Positions 1-9,836 of a stretch of 64,000 nt of DNA are shown here, piece after piece; position 1 is the stretch's first letter, and the number at the start of each line of letters is the position of its first letter. The DNA comes from Pseudomonas lactis (GTDB lineage: Bacteria > Pseudomonadota > Gammaproteobacteria > Pseudomonadales > Pseudomonadaceae): the NCBI RefSeq assembly GCF_001439845.1, contig NZ_JYLO01000023.1, positions 1 through 64,000 on the forward strand, in the 5' to 3' direction. The position numbers and the translations under genes are program-made. The notes under the pieces were generated by a model. That model had not been told where the DNA came from. It saw only the letters and a program-made list of their open reading frames with translations, and did not search any database.

Positions 1-166
1 CGCAAACCGCTGAATACTTTGTCGGCTCGACGCCAGGAACCGCAATATCAACGTATCTACCGGCACTCTTTGGCACCAAAGCCGAATACGTAACCCCCAC
101 GGTAAATGAGGTCTCATCAAGCTCCAGCACACCAGTAGGACCCCACACCCTCGCGCCGAAACTCAT
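1..166 (-). CDS. Phage protein downstream of gpJ (partial, N-terminus only)
   Basis: The first 55 residues are visible and begin MSFGARVWGPTGVLELDE. The ATG overlaps the gpJ stop codon (ATGA at 163-166), so translation is probably coupled to gpJ. The protein continues past the left window edge. Similar short proteins often follow the host-specificity protein in Pseudomonas siphophages, but I recognise no functional domain. It is probably virion-associated or a tail-tip accessory. Start choice is firm because of the overlap; function is unknown. Confidence 0.7.
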   Translation of the reverse strand, partial: MSFGARVWGPTGVLELDETSFTVGVTYSALVPKSAGRYVDIAVPGVEPTKYSAVC

Positions 167-3100
167 GCGTTAAGATCTCCCCATTGATAGCGCTTAATTC
201 CGCCGGCATCGAATACCTTGCCGCCAGCATTGTTTATTACTTGGCGAGCCTGCCCAGTTCCCAATGAGCTATTGATTTCAAAGGTCCCGTCGAAGAAAAG
301 CTTCCAGCCCGTCTTGCCTGGGTCATAGTTGTTCGACTGGATGTAGTTACCGATCTTGGCGTTTGTGATTGTGCCGTCCTGGATGAACGCTGACTTGATG
401 AAGGTCTGCCCGCCCTGGACTGCGAACGGAACCGATCCGGCCTGGCCGATGGCGAACCTGTCCGCGTCGATGATGAACTGCGACTGCAGCCCGCCTGGAC
501 CGTTTTCCAGGCCAAGCCCTATACCTGCATACTTATAGAGGCCGCTGGCGGTCTCGTACTGCATCCGCACCGACCAGTTCGCCGTGACCTTGCCATCGAC
601 CGTTTGAATGGCCGTAGCGTTGGTCTGGATTGCGAGAGTGTTGCCGCCAACCGTCGTTTGAACAGTGTCGATCCGCTGGCCAAGCGCCTGATCAGCATTC
701 GTCCTCGCAGTTATTTCGCCCTGCACTGCTGCGGCATTGCTTGCCGTCTGTGCCGTGACGGTATCAATCCGCGTAGAGAGAGACCCATCGGCGTTGATAC
801 GCGCGGTTTGCTCGGAGACAACCGCAGCGGCGTTTGTGGCCACCTTCACTTCCACTGTGTCGGTTCGCTGCCCCTGCACCAGGTCGCCCTCGATCAGGGC
901 TGACTGAACAGACCAGACACCAACGTATTTCTCGTCCGAACCGATCAGTGCCGTGTCATCACCCTGAAGCGGTGGATTGACCTGCAAGTAGATGCCGTCA
1001 ACCCGCTGCGCCGTGGTGGTGACCTTACCGTCGAGCGTGGTTACCGTGGCCTTGAGGGTGCTTAACCCGCTGGCTGTGGCATTCACGCCGGTGACCGGGT
1101 CGTTGACAGTGACCTTCACCGCATTGAGCTGCGAAGCCTGGGCGGTGATGTCCTGGCCATGCTGCGTAATGGTCGCGCTGTTCTGCTGTACCTGGGTGGC
1201 CAACGCATCTACCGTCTGGGCTACAGTGCCGATATCGGTCCAGTAGCTCGCGTTCGGTGGAGGATTATTCGCCGGTACCGGGCCTTTCGCTTGATACAGG
1301 TGCTGGCCCATGCGCACGATCTCGTTGAGCGCGTACGCCTTTGCAGGGTCGTACTCAAGCGCGTCGACGATCTGGTCAATCAGCCCTTCCAACTCATCCT
1401 TGGCCGCTTCGATGCGTCCGTTGACCGAGCCCGGGCCGTTGCCGTCGATAAGGTTGATGCGCTCGTTGAGCAGTTGCCCCAGGGACGTCTCGTCGATCTG
1501 CCCTTTGATCTGCTCGAGGATCGGCCCAGCATCCGAGCTGGCCTGGCCCATCACCCCATTCACCACTGGATAGAACGGACCGATGTTGCCGGTACGGTCC
1601 ACCAGGCGTGCCCAGAAGAACAACGTCGCGCCCGCCAGCAGGGACTGCATACGATAGTCGGCCTGCGGATATGCCAGGTCTGCCAGCTTCGTTGCGGCCT
1701 GCAGGTCATTCGCCGGACCATACCAAAGCTCGGTGCGCTGGGTATCCTCAGCGCCAGCAGGGAAACCCCACTTGATGCTGATCCCGAACAGTTCGCTGGT
1801 GGTGGTCAGGAACGACACCGCCGGCGGCAGGCCGGTTTTGCCGGTAAGTACTACCTCAGAGCTAGTACCCCAGATAGAGGCCACGTCCATGGCGTTGACC
1901 GAACTGACGCGCGCAACGTAGCGGCCGCTGTAAATGCCCTCAACGTCCGCGCCGAGATTCCCGGTGCGCGGCAAGCGGATCCAGTTACCGCTGTCCTTGC
2001 GCCACTCGACGTTGTACGCAATAGCCCCCGGCACCGAATCCCAAGTAATACGCATGCTGGTTACAGCAATGCCCTGCGACACGACGCTGCGCGCCTCAAT
2101 GCCGATGTTCTCCGGCGGAGACATCACCCCGGGGGGAATGATGCTCGTCGGCTGCGGGTCAATCCGTGCACCCGTGTCGATTGCCTGGTACTTCAGCGGC
2201 TCATGTTGAGTGGCCGCTATCTTGAACTGGTGCAGCCCTTGCGGCTCGATGGTCTGTACACGAAAGCGCATCACGGCCAGGTCAGCGCTTTCCACGGACC
2301 AGCTGCACTCCGGCTCTGGGAGTTCCGAATAGTCCGCCATGACGGTGACCAGGCGGCCGGAGACCGACTTCACAATGCGCCCTTCGGACTTGCCGCTGGG
2401 CAGGTTGAGGATCAGCCGATCCTCTTCGTGCACTTCGGCGTCGATGTCGAGCGTGATCACGCGCCTGGTCGCGGCACTGATGCGCCCACCATTTGCACGG
2501 CCAGAGAACATCTCATCAGCTACGCAGATAATCTGGCCGGGCTCGACGTTGCGGCCCTCCATGCCGGCGGTGAAGCTTACCGACCACTCCTCATACTGCT
2601 CCGACTTAAGCGCCCAAATGCCGTGGCGGATTGCTTCCCCTTCCACGGTGCAGCCGAAGCGTGAGATATCCAGCATCCGGTGCCCAAGCTCGCCGATCAA
2701 CTCTTCATTGGTAACTGGGGCCGGCTGTGTCTTGAACTCATTTTCAGGATTGTCCCAGGCCACCTTCGCCCGTGTATGGCGATCAGGAAGCGCCGCAGAG
2801 ACGTACTCAAATTCACCGATGATGTTCGAGCGCGTGAAGACGTAGCCGTCCTCGTTGCCGGGAATGTCCGCCACCATGGTGACCTGGGAACCGTTCCAGC
2901 AACTGCTCCCACGGAACACGCTGGCCAAGTCCGAAAGGAGTGCGTAGCCCTCAACTGAATCCTGAATGTAGACGTTGGTTGTCATGCGCGGCTGCATGCC
3001 GCCCTTCCCATCTGGAACCATTACATCGCAATAGCGACCGATCTCGTACAGCGTCCAATGGTCCACCATGTCGGCGGTGATACGACGGCCCAGGCCATAG

Positions 3101-4029
3101 CGACGGTGCAACAGCAGGTCGCGCCAAACCCAAACAGGGTTGTTGGTGTAGGCAAGCTTAAAAGTGCCGTTCCAGTCACCTGTATAGGTTCGTGTCTCCG
3201 GGTTGTAGTTGGTCGGCACCTGCACAATGCGGCCGCGCATCAGGAAGCTGGCCTTCGGCGTGTCCTGAAATTGCTTCGCATCGAACTGCAGGCCGCCCAG
3301 CGCCAGGTTCGGATAGCGCAGTTTTTTGTCGATTACCTCCGTCAATCCTTTGATACGCATCAGGTCCGCAAAATTGGAGTCGTTGCGGTTGGGCGTGAGC
3401 CGACGTACGCGCACCAACGCGCTGGTAAAGCCCTCAGGGAGATCGATTCGATGGGTGCGCTCGTATTCAGTCGTCCCCTTGTCGTCCAGGGTCGCTGACA
3501 AAACCGTTTGATAGCTTCCACCATCTACGGAAAGATCAATGGCGTAGTCGATGCGGTAGCCGATCTGATCGCCATTCGTCTTGACCTGCCAAATTTGCGG
3601 CCAGGACAACCGGATGCGCACAGCAGACAACTGCTGATCAGTGATCGCGCGCGTCCAGGCGTTATCCGACTTCAGCACAACCGGCAGCCCCTGGGACGCC
3701 TCGTTCTCAATGGCCGGAAAACCTGGGATGTGTTCTTGGTCCACAGTGCCCGGGCGGAAATCCCAAACGGTACCGGGAAAGTTCTCGCTACCGTCAGGCG
3801 AGACCAGCGGCGTGCCGTTGAGTTTTACCGACTTCTTATCATCGACCAGTCCGACGATTGGGCCCTCACTCAAGGCATAGAGCAATTTTACAGTGGCAAC
3901 AGAAAGCGCAGTATCGGGTGCCTTGTAGGGCGTGTATGGCTTCTGCTCGCCCCCCTTGGCGCCCAAAACGCGGGCAGCAGTAGGCCGGCGCCGAGGCTTT
4001 GCAGCAGGCGCTGTTGCGATTTTGGACAT
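163..4029 (-). CDS. J: Central tail-tip / host-specificity protein gpJ
   Basis: At 1288 residues this is the expected size for lambda-type gpJ, the central fibre that binds the receptor and seals the tail tube. The N-terminal two thirds carries the tail-attachment region (for example LMRGRIVQVPTNYNP) followed by fibronectin-III-like segments. Around residues 893-935 lies a carbohydrate-binding-like module (YDPAKAYALNEIV ... YWTDIG). A repetitive coiled stretch follows, then a DUF1983-type C-terminus from about 1152 with motifs WSVRMQ, DGTITNAKIG and GWKLFFDGTFEIN. It follows I, K, L and M in lambda order. The ATG at 4029 follows an AAGGAAAA ribosome site. The C-terminal modules recur in reversed order in the gene at 20215-21300. 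Confidence 0.95.
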   Translation of the reverse strand: MSKIATAPAAKPRRRPTAARVLGAKGGEQKPYTPYKAPDTALSVATVKLLYALSEGPIVGLVDDKKSVKLNGTPLVSPDGSENFPGTVWDFRPGTVDQEHIPGFPAIENEASQGLPVVLKSDNAWTRAITDQQLSAVRIRLSWPQIWQVKTNGDQIGYRIDYAIDLSVDGGSYQTVLSATLDDKGTTEYERTHRIDLPEGFTSALVRVRRLTPNRNDSNFADLMRIKGLTEVIDKKLRYPNLALGGLQFDAKQFQDTPKASFLMRGRIVQVPTNYNPETRTYTGDWNGTFKLAYTNNPVWVWRDLLLHRRYGLGRRITADMVDHWTLYEIGRYCDVMVPDGKGGMQPRMTTNVYIQDSVEGYALLSDLASVFRGSSCWNGSQVTMVADIPGNEDGYVFTRSNIIGEFEYVSAALPDRHTRAKVAWDNPENEFKTQPAPVTNEELIGELGHRMLDISRFGCTVEGEAIRHGIWALKSEQYEEWSVSFTAGMEGRNVEPGQIICVADEMFSGRANGGRISAATRRVITLDIDAEVHEEDRLILNLPSGKSEGRIVKSVSGRLVTVMADYSELPEPECSWSVESADLAVMRFRVQTIEPQGLHQFKIAATQHEPLKYQAIDTGARIDPQPTSIIPPGVMSPPENIGIEARSVVSQGIAVTSMRITWDSVPGAIAYNVEWRKDSGNWIRLPRTGNLGADVEGIYSGRYVARVSSVNAMDVASIWGTSSEVVLTGKTGLPPAVSFLTTTSELFGISIKWGFPAGAEDTQRTELWYGPANDLQAATKLADLAYPQADYRMQSLLAGATLFFWARLVDRTGNIGPFYPVVNGVMGQASSDAGPILEQIKGQIDETSLGQLLNERINLIDGNGPGSVNGRIEAAKDELEGLIDQIVDALEYDPAKAYALNEIVRMGQHLYQAKGPVPANNPPPNASYWTDIGTVAQTVDALATQVQQNSATITQHGQDITAQASQLNAVKVTVNDPVTGVNATASGLSTLKATVTTLDGKVTTTAQRVDGIYLQVNPPLQGDDTALIGSDEKYVGVWSVQSALIEGDLVQGQRTDTVEVKVATNAAAVVSEQTARINADGSLSTRIDTVTAQTASNAAAVQGEITARTNADQALGQRIDTVQTTVGGNTLAIQTNATAIQTVDGKVTANWSVRMQYETASGLYKYAGIGLGLENGPGGLQSQFIIDADRFAIGQAGSVPFAVQGGQTFIKSAFIQDGTITNAKIGNYIQSNNYDPGKTGWKLFFDGTFEINSSLGTGQARQVINNAGGKVFDAGGIKRYQWGDLNA

Positions 4030-4038
4030 GGGTTTTCC

Positions 4039-4635
4039 TTACTGCTGATCTTCCGAAAAGACGCCAGCCGAGATGAGGGCGCCGCCGATATCGCGTTCGC
4101 CATACAGAAGTGGTTTGCAGCGGCCCTGGGCCGTGGTGGTGACGGCGCCGCCGAACGCATAGGACGGCCTGTTGCCATCGCCCTCTTTGTCCAGCACGCC
4201 CACCGGTGACGGAGACATACTCATGGCGATACCGCCGATCATCAAGCCGGCACCAGCTGCCACCAGGTAGTACTGCTGGGTTATCGCGCCGACCACCACC
4301 AGGGCGAGACCGGCAATGGTGGCGAACAAGCCGCCTCCCTTGCTGCCAATCACAATTGGCGCAATACGGATCGGCTCAACGGTGTCCTGGCGCATTCCAA
4401 TCTCGGTATCGCTCAGGTTCTTCTTCCCGCGGAACACTGCGTAGGTCAGGCCGCGCTCTTCCGAAAAGCGCAAGAACCGTCTGAAGCCGGGGATCTTCAC
4501 GCACAACGCATGAATCGCCTCAGCGCATGACGCTACGGCCAGGTGGTGAACGCGACCGAACCGGGCGCCAAGCACACCATAAAGCATCACCAGCACCACC
4601 AAGGGCTGCGGGTTAACCGTTGTTCTCATTGCCAT
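4039..4635 (-). CDS. I: Tail assembly protein gpI
   Basis: This 198-residue protein begins MAMRTTVNPQ and matches lambda tail assembly protein I in position between K and J. The middle has two adjoining hydrophobic stretches (GLFATIAGLALVVVGA and YYLVAAGAGLMIGGIA), typical of this family, followed by a polar C-terminus. I chose the ATG at 4635 because it shares one base with the stop of the K-like gene (TGATG). The frame stays open upstream, but that part overlaps K. It is thought to act in tail-tip assembly rather than in the mature virion. Confidence 0.88.
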   Translation of the reverse strand: MAMRTTVNPQPLVVLVMLYGVLGARFGRVHHLAVASCAEAIHALCVKIPGFRRFLRFSEERGLTYAVFRGKKNLSDTEIGMRQDTVEPIRIAPIVIGSKGGGLFATIAGLALVVVGAITQQYYLVAAGAGLMIGGIAMSMSPSPVGVLDKEGDGNRPSYAFGGAVTTTAQGRCKPLLYGERDIGGALISAGVFSEDQQ

Positions 4636-5387
4636 CAGCCCACCTCCGGCACTCGTTGGTGCCGAAGAATCAGCACGGTGTAATCGGCCCACATGCCGCC
4701 GTAAACGTCGCGGGTGGATTTCTTGTTGTAGCGGTGATGCAGGAAGGTGCCCGGGGCCGGGTGTAGTTCCGGGGCGCTGGTCAGCAAACCGTCACCCAGA
4801 TAGATTCCTGCATGGTTCGGTGCAGCGGCGTTGATCTGCATGACGATCATGTCGCCCTTGCGCGGCATCGAGACCGGATAGAACCCGGCTTCCTCGTAGT
4901 ACTTCTCGTAGAGGCTCTCACCATCGTTCCACCAGCCATCCCTGCGCGGATAGTTCGGCAGCTCTATCCCATGTTCGCGTTCGTAGTAGTCGCGGCACAG
5001 CGCATAGCAGTCCAGCAGACCATGGCCGAACTCTCGTCCAACCAGCGGGGCCTGGTAACCATCAGGCTTGAACTCGAAGTACTCGCCAGATGGCCAGCTC
5101 ACGATGCCCCACGGCTTTTCGTGCAATTCGCAACTGACACGATCGGTCATGCTCGGGATGGGCGGGACGTCGGGATGAGAATGAATGATCATCGTCACCT
5201 CGCCGCGGTCCTCAGCGTCACACTTGTCCTCGGGGTTGATGATGAAGTGCTCGCTCGGCGTCTTGGCATCGTTGCGGCATGGAACGTACTTCAGCCGCCC
5301 GGCCTCACGGATCACCACGCCGCAGCTTTCCTTCGGAAACTCCGCCGCAGCGTGCGCTTGAATTTGTTTCAACATCACTTTGTTCAT
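4635..5387 (-). CDS. K: Tail-tip peptidase gpK (JAB/MPN plus NlpC/P60)
   Basis: 250 residues. The N-terminal half is a JAB1/MPN metallopeptidase domain with a complete JAMM signature: Glu20, His69-x-His71, Ser79 and Asp82. The C-terminal half is an NlpC/P60 cysteine-peptidase-like domain with Cys127 in LLDCYALC and a later His in NHAGIYLGD. This two-domain layout is that of lambda gpK, which may cut peptidoglycan during DNA entry. The ATG at 5387 was chosen over an upstream open stretch that runs into gene L. It lies 8 bases after the L stop codon. Confidence 0.92.
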   Translation of the reverse strand: MNKVMLKQIQAHAAAEFPKESCGVVIREAGRLKYVPCRNDAKTPSEHFIINPEDKCDAEDRGEVTMIIHSHPDVPPIPSMTDRVSCELHEKPWGIVSWPSGEYFEFKPDGYQAPLVGREFGHGLLDCYALCRDYYEREHGIELPNYPRRDGWWNDGESLYEKYYEEAGFYPVSMPRKGDMIVMQINAAAPNHAGIYLGDGLLTSAPELHPAPGTFLHHRYNKKSTRDVYGGMWADYTVLILRHQRVPEVG

Positions 5388-5394
5388 GGTTTGC

Positions 5395-6081
5395 TTATCC
5401 GATGAGCGCGGCGCCTGGTGCGCCACCGAACGACAAGGGGTTGCCCTTGCCAAAACGTAATTCGCAATCACTCGGCCGGCCACCGCAGCGATCCAGCGCC
5501 GGGTCGTCCACCGGGTTGCCGTCGAGGTCGAACATCTTGATCCCGGTGTAGTTGCAGTCCGGGCCGCGGTACTCACCCCAAAGGCACCATTCGCACCGGT
5601 TCATGATCAGGCCGCCCGGCAACCTCTGGCCTTTAACAGCAGTCGGAGGGGCCAACGAAAACACCACCTCTTCACGCAACAGGCTGGTGACCTGGTTGAT
5701 ATAGGAGATGTCGAGCCTTTCCATGGTGCTGGCCGTCGGGTTGCCCTCTGGGAAATTCGCAGGGTCTAGGTATTTGACGTAGGTCTGCCGAACCGTCAGC
5801 TTGACCCCGCTCATCCCCTGGAAGCGCCGGCATAGCGCTGTAATCGTTCCGTCAATATTGCTGATCTTCAGCATGGGCGTGGAGTTGTTGCCCTCAACGC
5901 TGCGCCCAAAGCCGCCCGTTTCGTAAGGCCTGGGCAGGTATGTCTCACCCTTCCAGATGATCGGGGTGGACTGTTGGTGTGCGTGGTACCGCAAGATGCC
6001 CATACCGCGCGCTTCACCGTCCAGTTCGATCAACTGGATAATCGCGCCAGGCTCAAGCTTCTGGTCGTCCAACGTGATCAT
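5395..6081 (-). CDS. L: Minor tail protein gpL (Fe-S tail-tip protein)
   Basis: 228 residues of the phage minor tail protein L family, in lambda order M-L-K-I-J. The C-terminal region has cysteines at 163, 166, 176, 199 and 206. The spacing of the last four (10, 23, 7) closely resembles the four cysteines that bind an iron-sulfur cluster in lambda gpL, so a cluster is likely here too. The start overlaps the gpM stop by four bases (ATGA, 6078-6081). It should form part of the tail-tip hub. Confidence 0.92.
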   Translation of the reverse strand: MITLDDQKLEPGAIIQLIELDGEARGMGILRYHAHQQSTPIIWKGETYLPRPYETGGFGRSVEGNNSTPMLKISNIDGTITALCRRFQGMSGVKLTVRQTYVKYLDPANFPEGNPTASTMERLDISYINQVTSLLREEVVFSLAPPTAVKGQRLPGGLIMNRCEWCLWGEYRGPDCNYTGIKMFDLDGNPVDDPALDRCGGRPSDCELRFGKGNPLSFGGAPGAALIG

Positions 6082-6416
6082 GGATTGAATACCTGCTGAA
6101 AGGTGGTGCTAAGGGTGTACTTCTTGTTCCCGTGGGTTTGCAGCTGCCAGCCTCCGGTGGTGATGAACGCGCCCTGAACTTCAAGCGGCGGGGTCCACAG
6201 AAAGTGATTTGCCCCCTTGTGCCGCTTGAAGAACTCCCGGATCGGCTTGATGTAAGCCTCCCCGCCCGTAAAGGAAACGGTGTAGGCGCCAGCGACATTG
6301 TTTATTCCGACCGATAAACGCTGGCTGTAGCCGTTGCCGAACTTCGACTCAAGCACATCAGGCTGGTCGTCACCGGATGAGCCAACCCGGGGCGACCAGT
6401 TGAATACCTCTGCCAT
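6078..6416 (-). CDS. M: Minor tail protein gpM
   Basis: 112 residues of the phage minor tail protein M family. It begins MAEVFNWSPRVGSSGDDQPD and contains the family-typical core FGNGYSQRL followed by a beta-rich body. It sits between the tape-measure gene and gpL as in lambda. The start codon at 6416 shares its last base with the tape-measure stop, so the genes are translationally coupled. It is a structural component of the tail tip. Confidence 0.9.
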   Translation of the reverse strand: MAEVFNWSPRVGSSGDDQPDVLESKFGNGYSQRLSVGINNVAGAYTVSFTGGEAYIKPIREFFKRHKGANHFLWTPPLEVQGAFITTGGWQLQTHGNKKYTLSTTFQQVFNP

Positions 6417-9400
6417 CAGCTGTTTCTCCGATTGTTTGGATCAAGCAAGCCGTTCTGGCCTTTCTCTTGCTGAATCACCTGCCGGGCGATCTTTGGCATC
6501 TCGGAACGAGCGGTGGCCAGCAGCGCCAGACCCATTTGCTCATAGCCTTCCGGAGCGTTGACCGCCCCGCCAGATCCGTCGCCATTGATGTGCAAGTGGA
6601 TCTCCGGCGCCGATCCTGAGCCGGCGGCTGCGACAGATGGAGCGGTGAAGGCCGGCGAGATGCCTGGGCTTCCGACAAATCCGCCGGTTGCATAACCCGG
6701 CTTACCGCTACGGTTCAGGCCGATGAGGTAATCCTTCATCCCGGGCTGATCGACCACTTCCTTGCGGATGACGACCTCGCCGCCGTGAACTACCCCCTTC
6801 GGCTCAAACTTGCCACCGGGGCCGGTATAGCCCCCCTCAGAGAAGCCGGCCAGCGCCATGCCGGCGACCATGCCCGCATTGGCATAGCCCGCAGCAAGCA
6901 GCGCCGCGCCGACCGGGATACCACCCAAGATGGTCAGTTCCGCCGGTGCTTTCGCTGCAGCTATCTGGGCGTTCATGATGATCGACGCCACCGCGAACGC
7001 CTTCTGCGCCACAAACAATGCTTTGTACGCGCCGGACTGCTCGCCAGCGATCTTGCCAACCATGTCGGCGGCCTGGCCAGACAACTCACTGAAGGTGCCG
7101 ATCACGGCTACTTTGTAGGCGCCCTGAATGTCCGAAAGCCGCGCCTGGTTCGTTTGATTGATCTCGACGACTCGGTCCAGGTACTGCTGCTCGGCGGCAA
7201 GCTTCTGCTCGTTGGTGCTTTGCTGGTCGGCCAGGATCTGATCGCGCAGATCTGCCTGCATGGACAGCTGCTTGTCGTGCCACTTTTTGAGCGCTGCTTC
7301 AGCCTCGGCGATCTTTACAAGCTCCCCGGAGGGTCCACCTACCGAGGAGTCGATGCCGCCGAACTCCGGCGCCTCAGTAACCGTGGCTTTCGAGATGGCA
7401 TCAGCGCCAGCGCGATAGTCGTCCGACGATAGCTTGCCGGCACGGTTGGCAGTTTCCAGCACCTGCATCCGTTCTTTCGTCGTTTCGAGCAGGGCTTGCT
7501 CTTTGGTTTGAAGGCTAGACATCAGGCCGTCATAGGCCTTTCTGGCATTTAGCGCATCGAGCTCGATGGCCTTGCCCTGAAGCATGACCTTGTTCTTTTC
7601 AGACAGCTTCGAAAGCTCGCCGGTCGTGAGCTCGTAGCGAAGGCGCCCTATCTCGGTAGTCTCACCGTAAAGCGCGACCTGCTGGGTAAGGTTGTCCAGG
7701 GTTTGCTTGTATGCATTGTTGAGCTGCTCAGCTTGCCGCTGGATATCCTCCGAGGCTTTCTTGGCTTTTTGTTGGGCCTCCTCAGAAGCCTTGGCCGCCG
7801 TTTCAGAACCCTTGATCGCGCCGGCTAGGATGCGCCAGCCCTCGGCAGTACCGGGGTCAACGCCCTCCCGTTCAATCCTCCGGTTCACCTCGCCAACCAG
7901 GTCGCCCCCATCCCTGACGGAGTTCAAGCGCTCAACGAGGGTTTTCGTGTAGGTGTTCCAGCCCTCAATAGTCTTCTTGTCGGGCCCCGCAATTTTTTTC
8001 AGCCCGGCGCCAGCCTGGCCGGCAGCGGTGGCCACATCGTTCAGGCGGGCGGTGAGCATATTGGCGACGTCGCCGTAATCGCCCGAGGCTTTGATAGCTT
8101 CGCCGTACGCGGATGCAGAAGCATTAATAGCCTTGGTCATCTCCTCGTTTGGGCCGATTGCTGCGACCAGTTGCTGGCTTGCCGAGTCAATACTCTGGCC
8201 GCCGGCAATGCGGCGATTAAAGTCCGTTACCGCCCGGTCGCGCTGGAATGGGTTGGCGGAGTAGGTATCGCCCCATTTGTCATTGGCTTGAGCGGCAGCG
8301 CGGATCTCGCGCAGTGCTTTTTGCGCCGCCACTTGGGCGTCGGCTTGCTGCTGAATCACTCCATCAAGCTTGTACCTGGCCTGCTCTTTGCCGAGCGCAG
8401 CGAACTCTTTGCGCAACTCCTCTACAGGTCGCTTGAGATCGACGGTGGCCTGCCGAGCCTTGTCGCTGTTGTCCCGAAACAGCAGATAGCTGGCAGCCAC
8501 TGCTCCAGCAGTAACAGCTAGCCCGACTGGACCACCCATTACCCCAAGAAGCGCGGATCCGGCACGACCAGCCAGCGACGTCGCAGCCGTTTGCGCGGCC
8601 TGCGCAGCAGTTTGCGCGGCTGTCGCTTGTGTATCCGCAAGCCTGGCCAGGCGCAGGCGACTGAGTGCAGCTGTATGGGCATCGGTAAACCTGGTCGCGG
8701 CAACCTGCGACTCTGCGGCGACTACCTCTGCGGCAGTGCGCCGGGCGGCAGCGGTGGCCGCATCAAGCTGAGCAGTAGTCCGGCCAATTTCAGCGGATCG
8801 AGCTTCGCGCAAAGCGCTGACTTGGTCACGCAACCCCTTAATTAGTTCGCCAGACTTCAACCCGACATAGGCAGCGCCTGCGGTTAAGGCCGATGCGGCC
8901 AGGACATCCATGTTCTTAGCGACAAGATCAATTGCGCCAGAAAGCACCGCAGTGCTGCCAGTTGCAGTGTCAGCCCCGCCAATCCAGGCCTGAAAAGCAT
9001 TTGTCAGTGCTGTAGTCGACCGACTTACGGAGGGCGGCATTGCCTTGAACTCAGCATTCAAAACGCCGAGTTGGCCGATCAGCGCAGGTACAAGCTTATC
9101 TATGGTTATAAGGCCCTTGTCGGCCATGGCTTTGAGCTCACTCCTGGCGACACCCATTCCCGCAGCGAGCGCCCGCAGGACTCGATCACCACTATCGGCG
9201 ATCGAGTTGAACTCCTCCCCCCTGAGTACCCCTTGGGCCAGTGCTTGAGCGAATTGCGTGATAGCTGAGGATGCCTCCGTAGAGCTTGCACCAGAAACCT
9301 GCAGCCCCACAGAAAGGGCCTCAGTCACTCCCAGAACGTCTGAGGTGGAATATCCGAACTCACGCATCGATGATGCTGAGCGACTGAACAAACCAGCGTT

Positions 9401-9790
9401 ATCCGCAAATGACGTACCAGTCCTCTGACTGAGCTCAAAAAGCGATTTCTGGCTAACTGCAAAGTCTTCCGTGCCGGTCGTGGCCTGCTTCAGTCGGGCG
9501 TTTACTTGGTTCCAGGCGTCGGCTTGGTGGATCACATTGCCAACCGCCAGCGCCCCAGCCATCGCCGCTGCGTAGCTGCCCACTGTGGATGTAAGGGATT
9601 GCATAGCCGCACCCTGGGCGCGAACGGCTGCTTCCTGCGAGCGCCACGAACTGGTTGCATCCCTATTCCCAGAAGTGATGGTCCTGAGATAGCTCTGCCC
9701 CATGCGACTAGCGCGGGCCATTTCGCGTTGATACGCACTTGTTTCAGCGGAAACGCTTACGATCAAAGAGCGAAGTGTTTGCCCTGCCAT
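6416..9790 (-). CDS. H: Tail tape measure protein
   Basis: 1124 residues, the longest coiled protein of the tail module; its length sets tail length in siphophages. The N-terminus (MAGQTLRSLIVSVSAETSAYQ) is typical of tape measure proteins. Long Ala/Gln/Lys-rich helical stretches fill the middle, and hydrophobic segments occur near 395-420 and around 970-1000 (ILGGIPVGAALLAAGYA). A Gly-rich region (GFSEGGYTGPGG) precedes the C-terminus. It lies between the G/GT chaperone region and gpM. The ATG follows a GGAGAAA-like site. Confidence 0.95.
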   Translation of the reverse strand: MAGQTLRSLIVSVSAETSAYQREMARASRMGQSYLRTITSGNRDATSSWRSQEAAVRAQGAAMQSLTSTVGSYAAAMAGALAVGNVIHQADAWNQVNARLKQATTGTEDFAVSQKSLFELSQRTGTSFADNAGLFSRSASSMREFGYSTSDVLGVTEALSVGLQVSGASSTEASSAITQFAQALAQGVLRGEEFNSIADSGDRVLRALAAGMGVARSELKAMADKGLITIDKLVPALIGQLGVLNAEFKAMPPSVSRSTTALTNAFQAWIGGADTATGSTAVLSGAIDLVAKNMDVLAASALTAGAAYVGLKSGELIKGLRDQVSALREARSAEIGRTTAQLDAATAAARRTAAEVVAAESQVAATRFTDAHTAALSRLRLARLADTQATAAQTAAQAAQTAATSLAGRAGSALLGVMGGPVGLAVTAGAVAASYLLFRDNSDKARQATVDLKRPVEELRKEFAALGKEQARYKLDGVIQQQADAQVAAQKALREIRAAAQANDKWGDTYSANPFQRDRAVTDFNRRIAGGQSIDSASQQLVAAIGPNEEMTKAINASASAYGEAIKASGDYGDVANMLTARLNDVATAAGQAGAGLKKIAGPDKKTIEGWNTYTKTLVERLNSVRDGGDLVGEVNRRIEREGVDPGTAEGWRILAGAIKGSETAAKASEEAQQKAKKASEDIQRQAEQLNNAYKQTLDNLTQQVALYGETTEIGRLRYELTTGELSKLSEKNKVMLQGKAIELDALNARKAYDGLMSSLQTKEQALLETTKERMQVLETANRAGKLSSDDYRAGADAISKATVTEAPEFGGIDSSVGGPSGELVKIAEAEAALKKWHDKQLSMQADLRDQILADQQSTNEQKLAAEQQYLDRVVEINQTNQARLSDIQGAYKVAVIGTFSELSGQAADMVGKIAGEQSGAYKALFVAQKAFAVASIIMNAQIAAAKAPAELTILGGIPVGAALLAAGYANAGMVAGMALAGFSEGGYTGPGGKFEPKGVVHGGEVVIRKEVVDQPGMKDYLIGLNRSGKPGYATGGFVGSPGISPAFTAPSVAAAGSGSAPEIHLHINGDGSGGAVNAPEGYEQMGLALLATARSEMPKIARQVIQQEKGQNGLLDPNNRRNS

Positions 9791-9807
9791 GCTTTTCTCC
9801 AGACATT

Positions 9808-9832
9808 AAAAAACCCGCCGAGGCGGGTTTTC
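9808..9832 (-). terminator. Hairpin terminator between 9837-10301 gene and tape measure
   Basis: The stem ACCCGCC/GGCGGGT has a short loop and is flanked by A and T runs on both sides, so it could work in either direction. On the minus strand it would end transcripts of the small membrane-protein gene, inside the late operon. A Q-modified polymerase would be expected to read through. Confidence 0.75.
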
Positions 9833-9836
9833 ATGG

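Noticed and set aside
1159..2664. 501-codon plus-strand ORF
   Set aside because: It is antisense to gpJ, has the codon pattern of a high-GC shadow frame and no recognisable domain or ribosome site.
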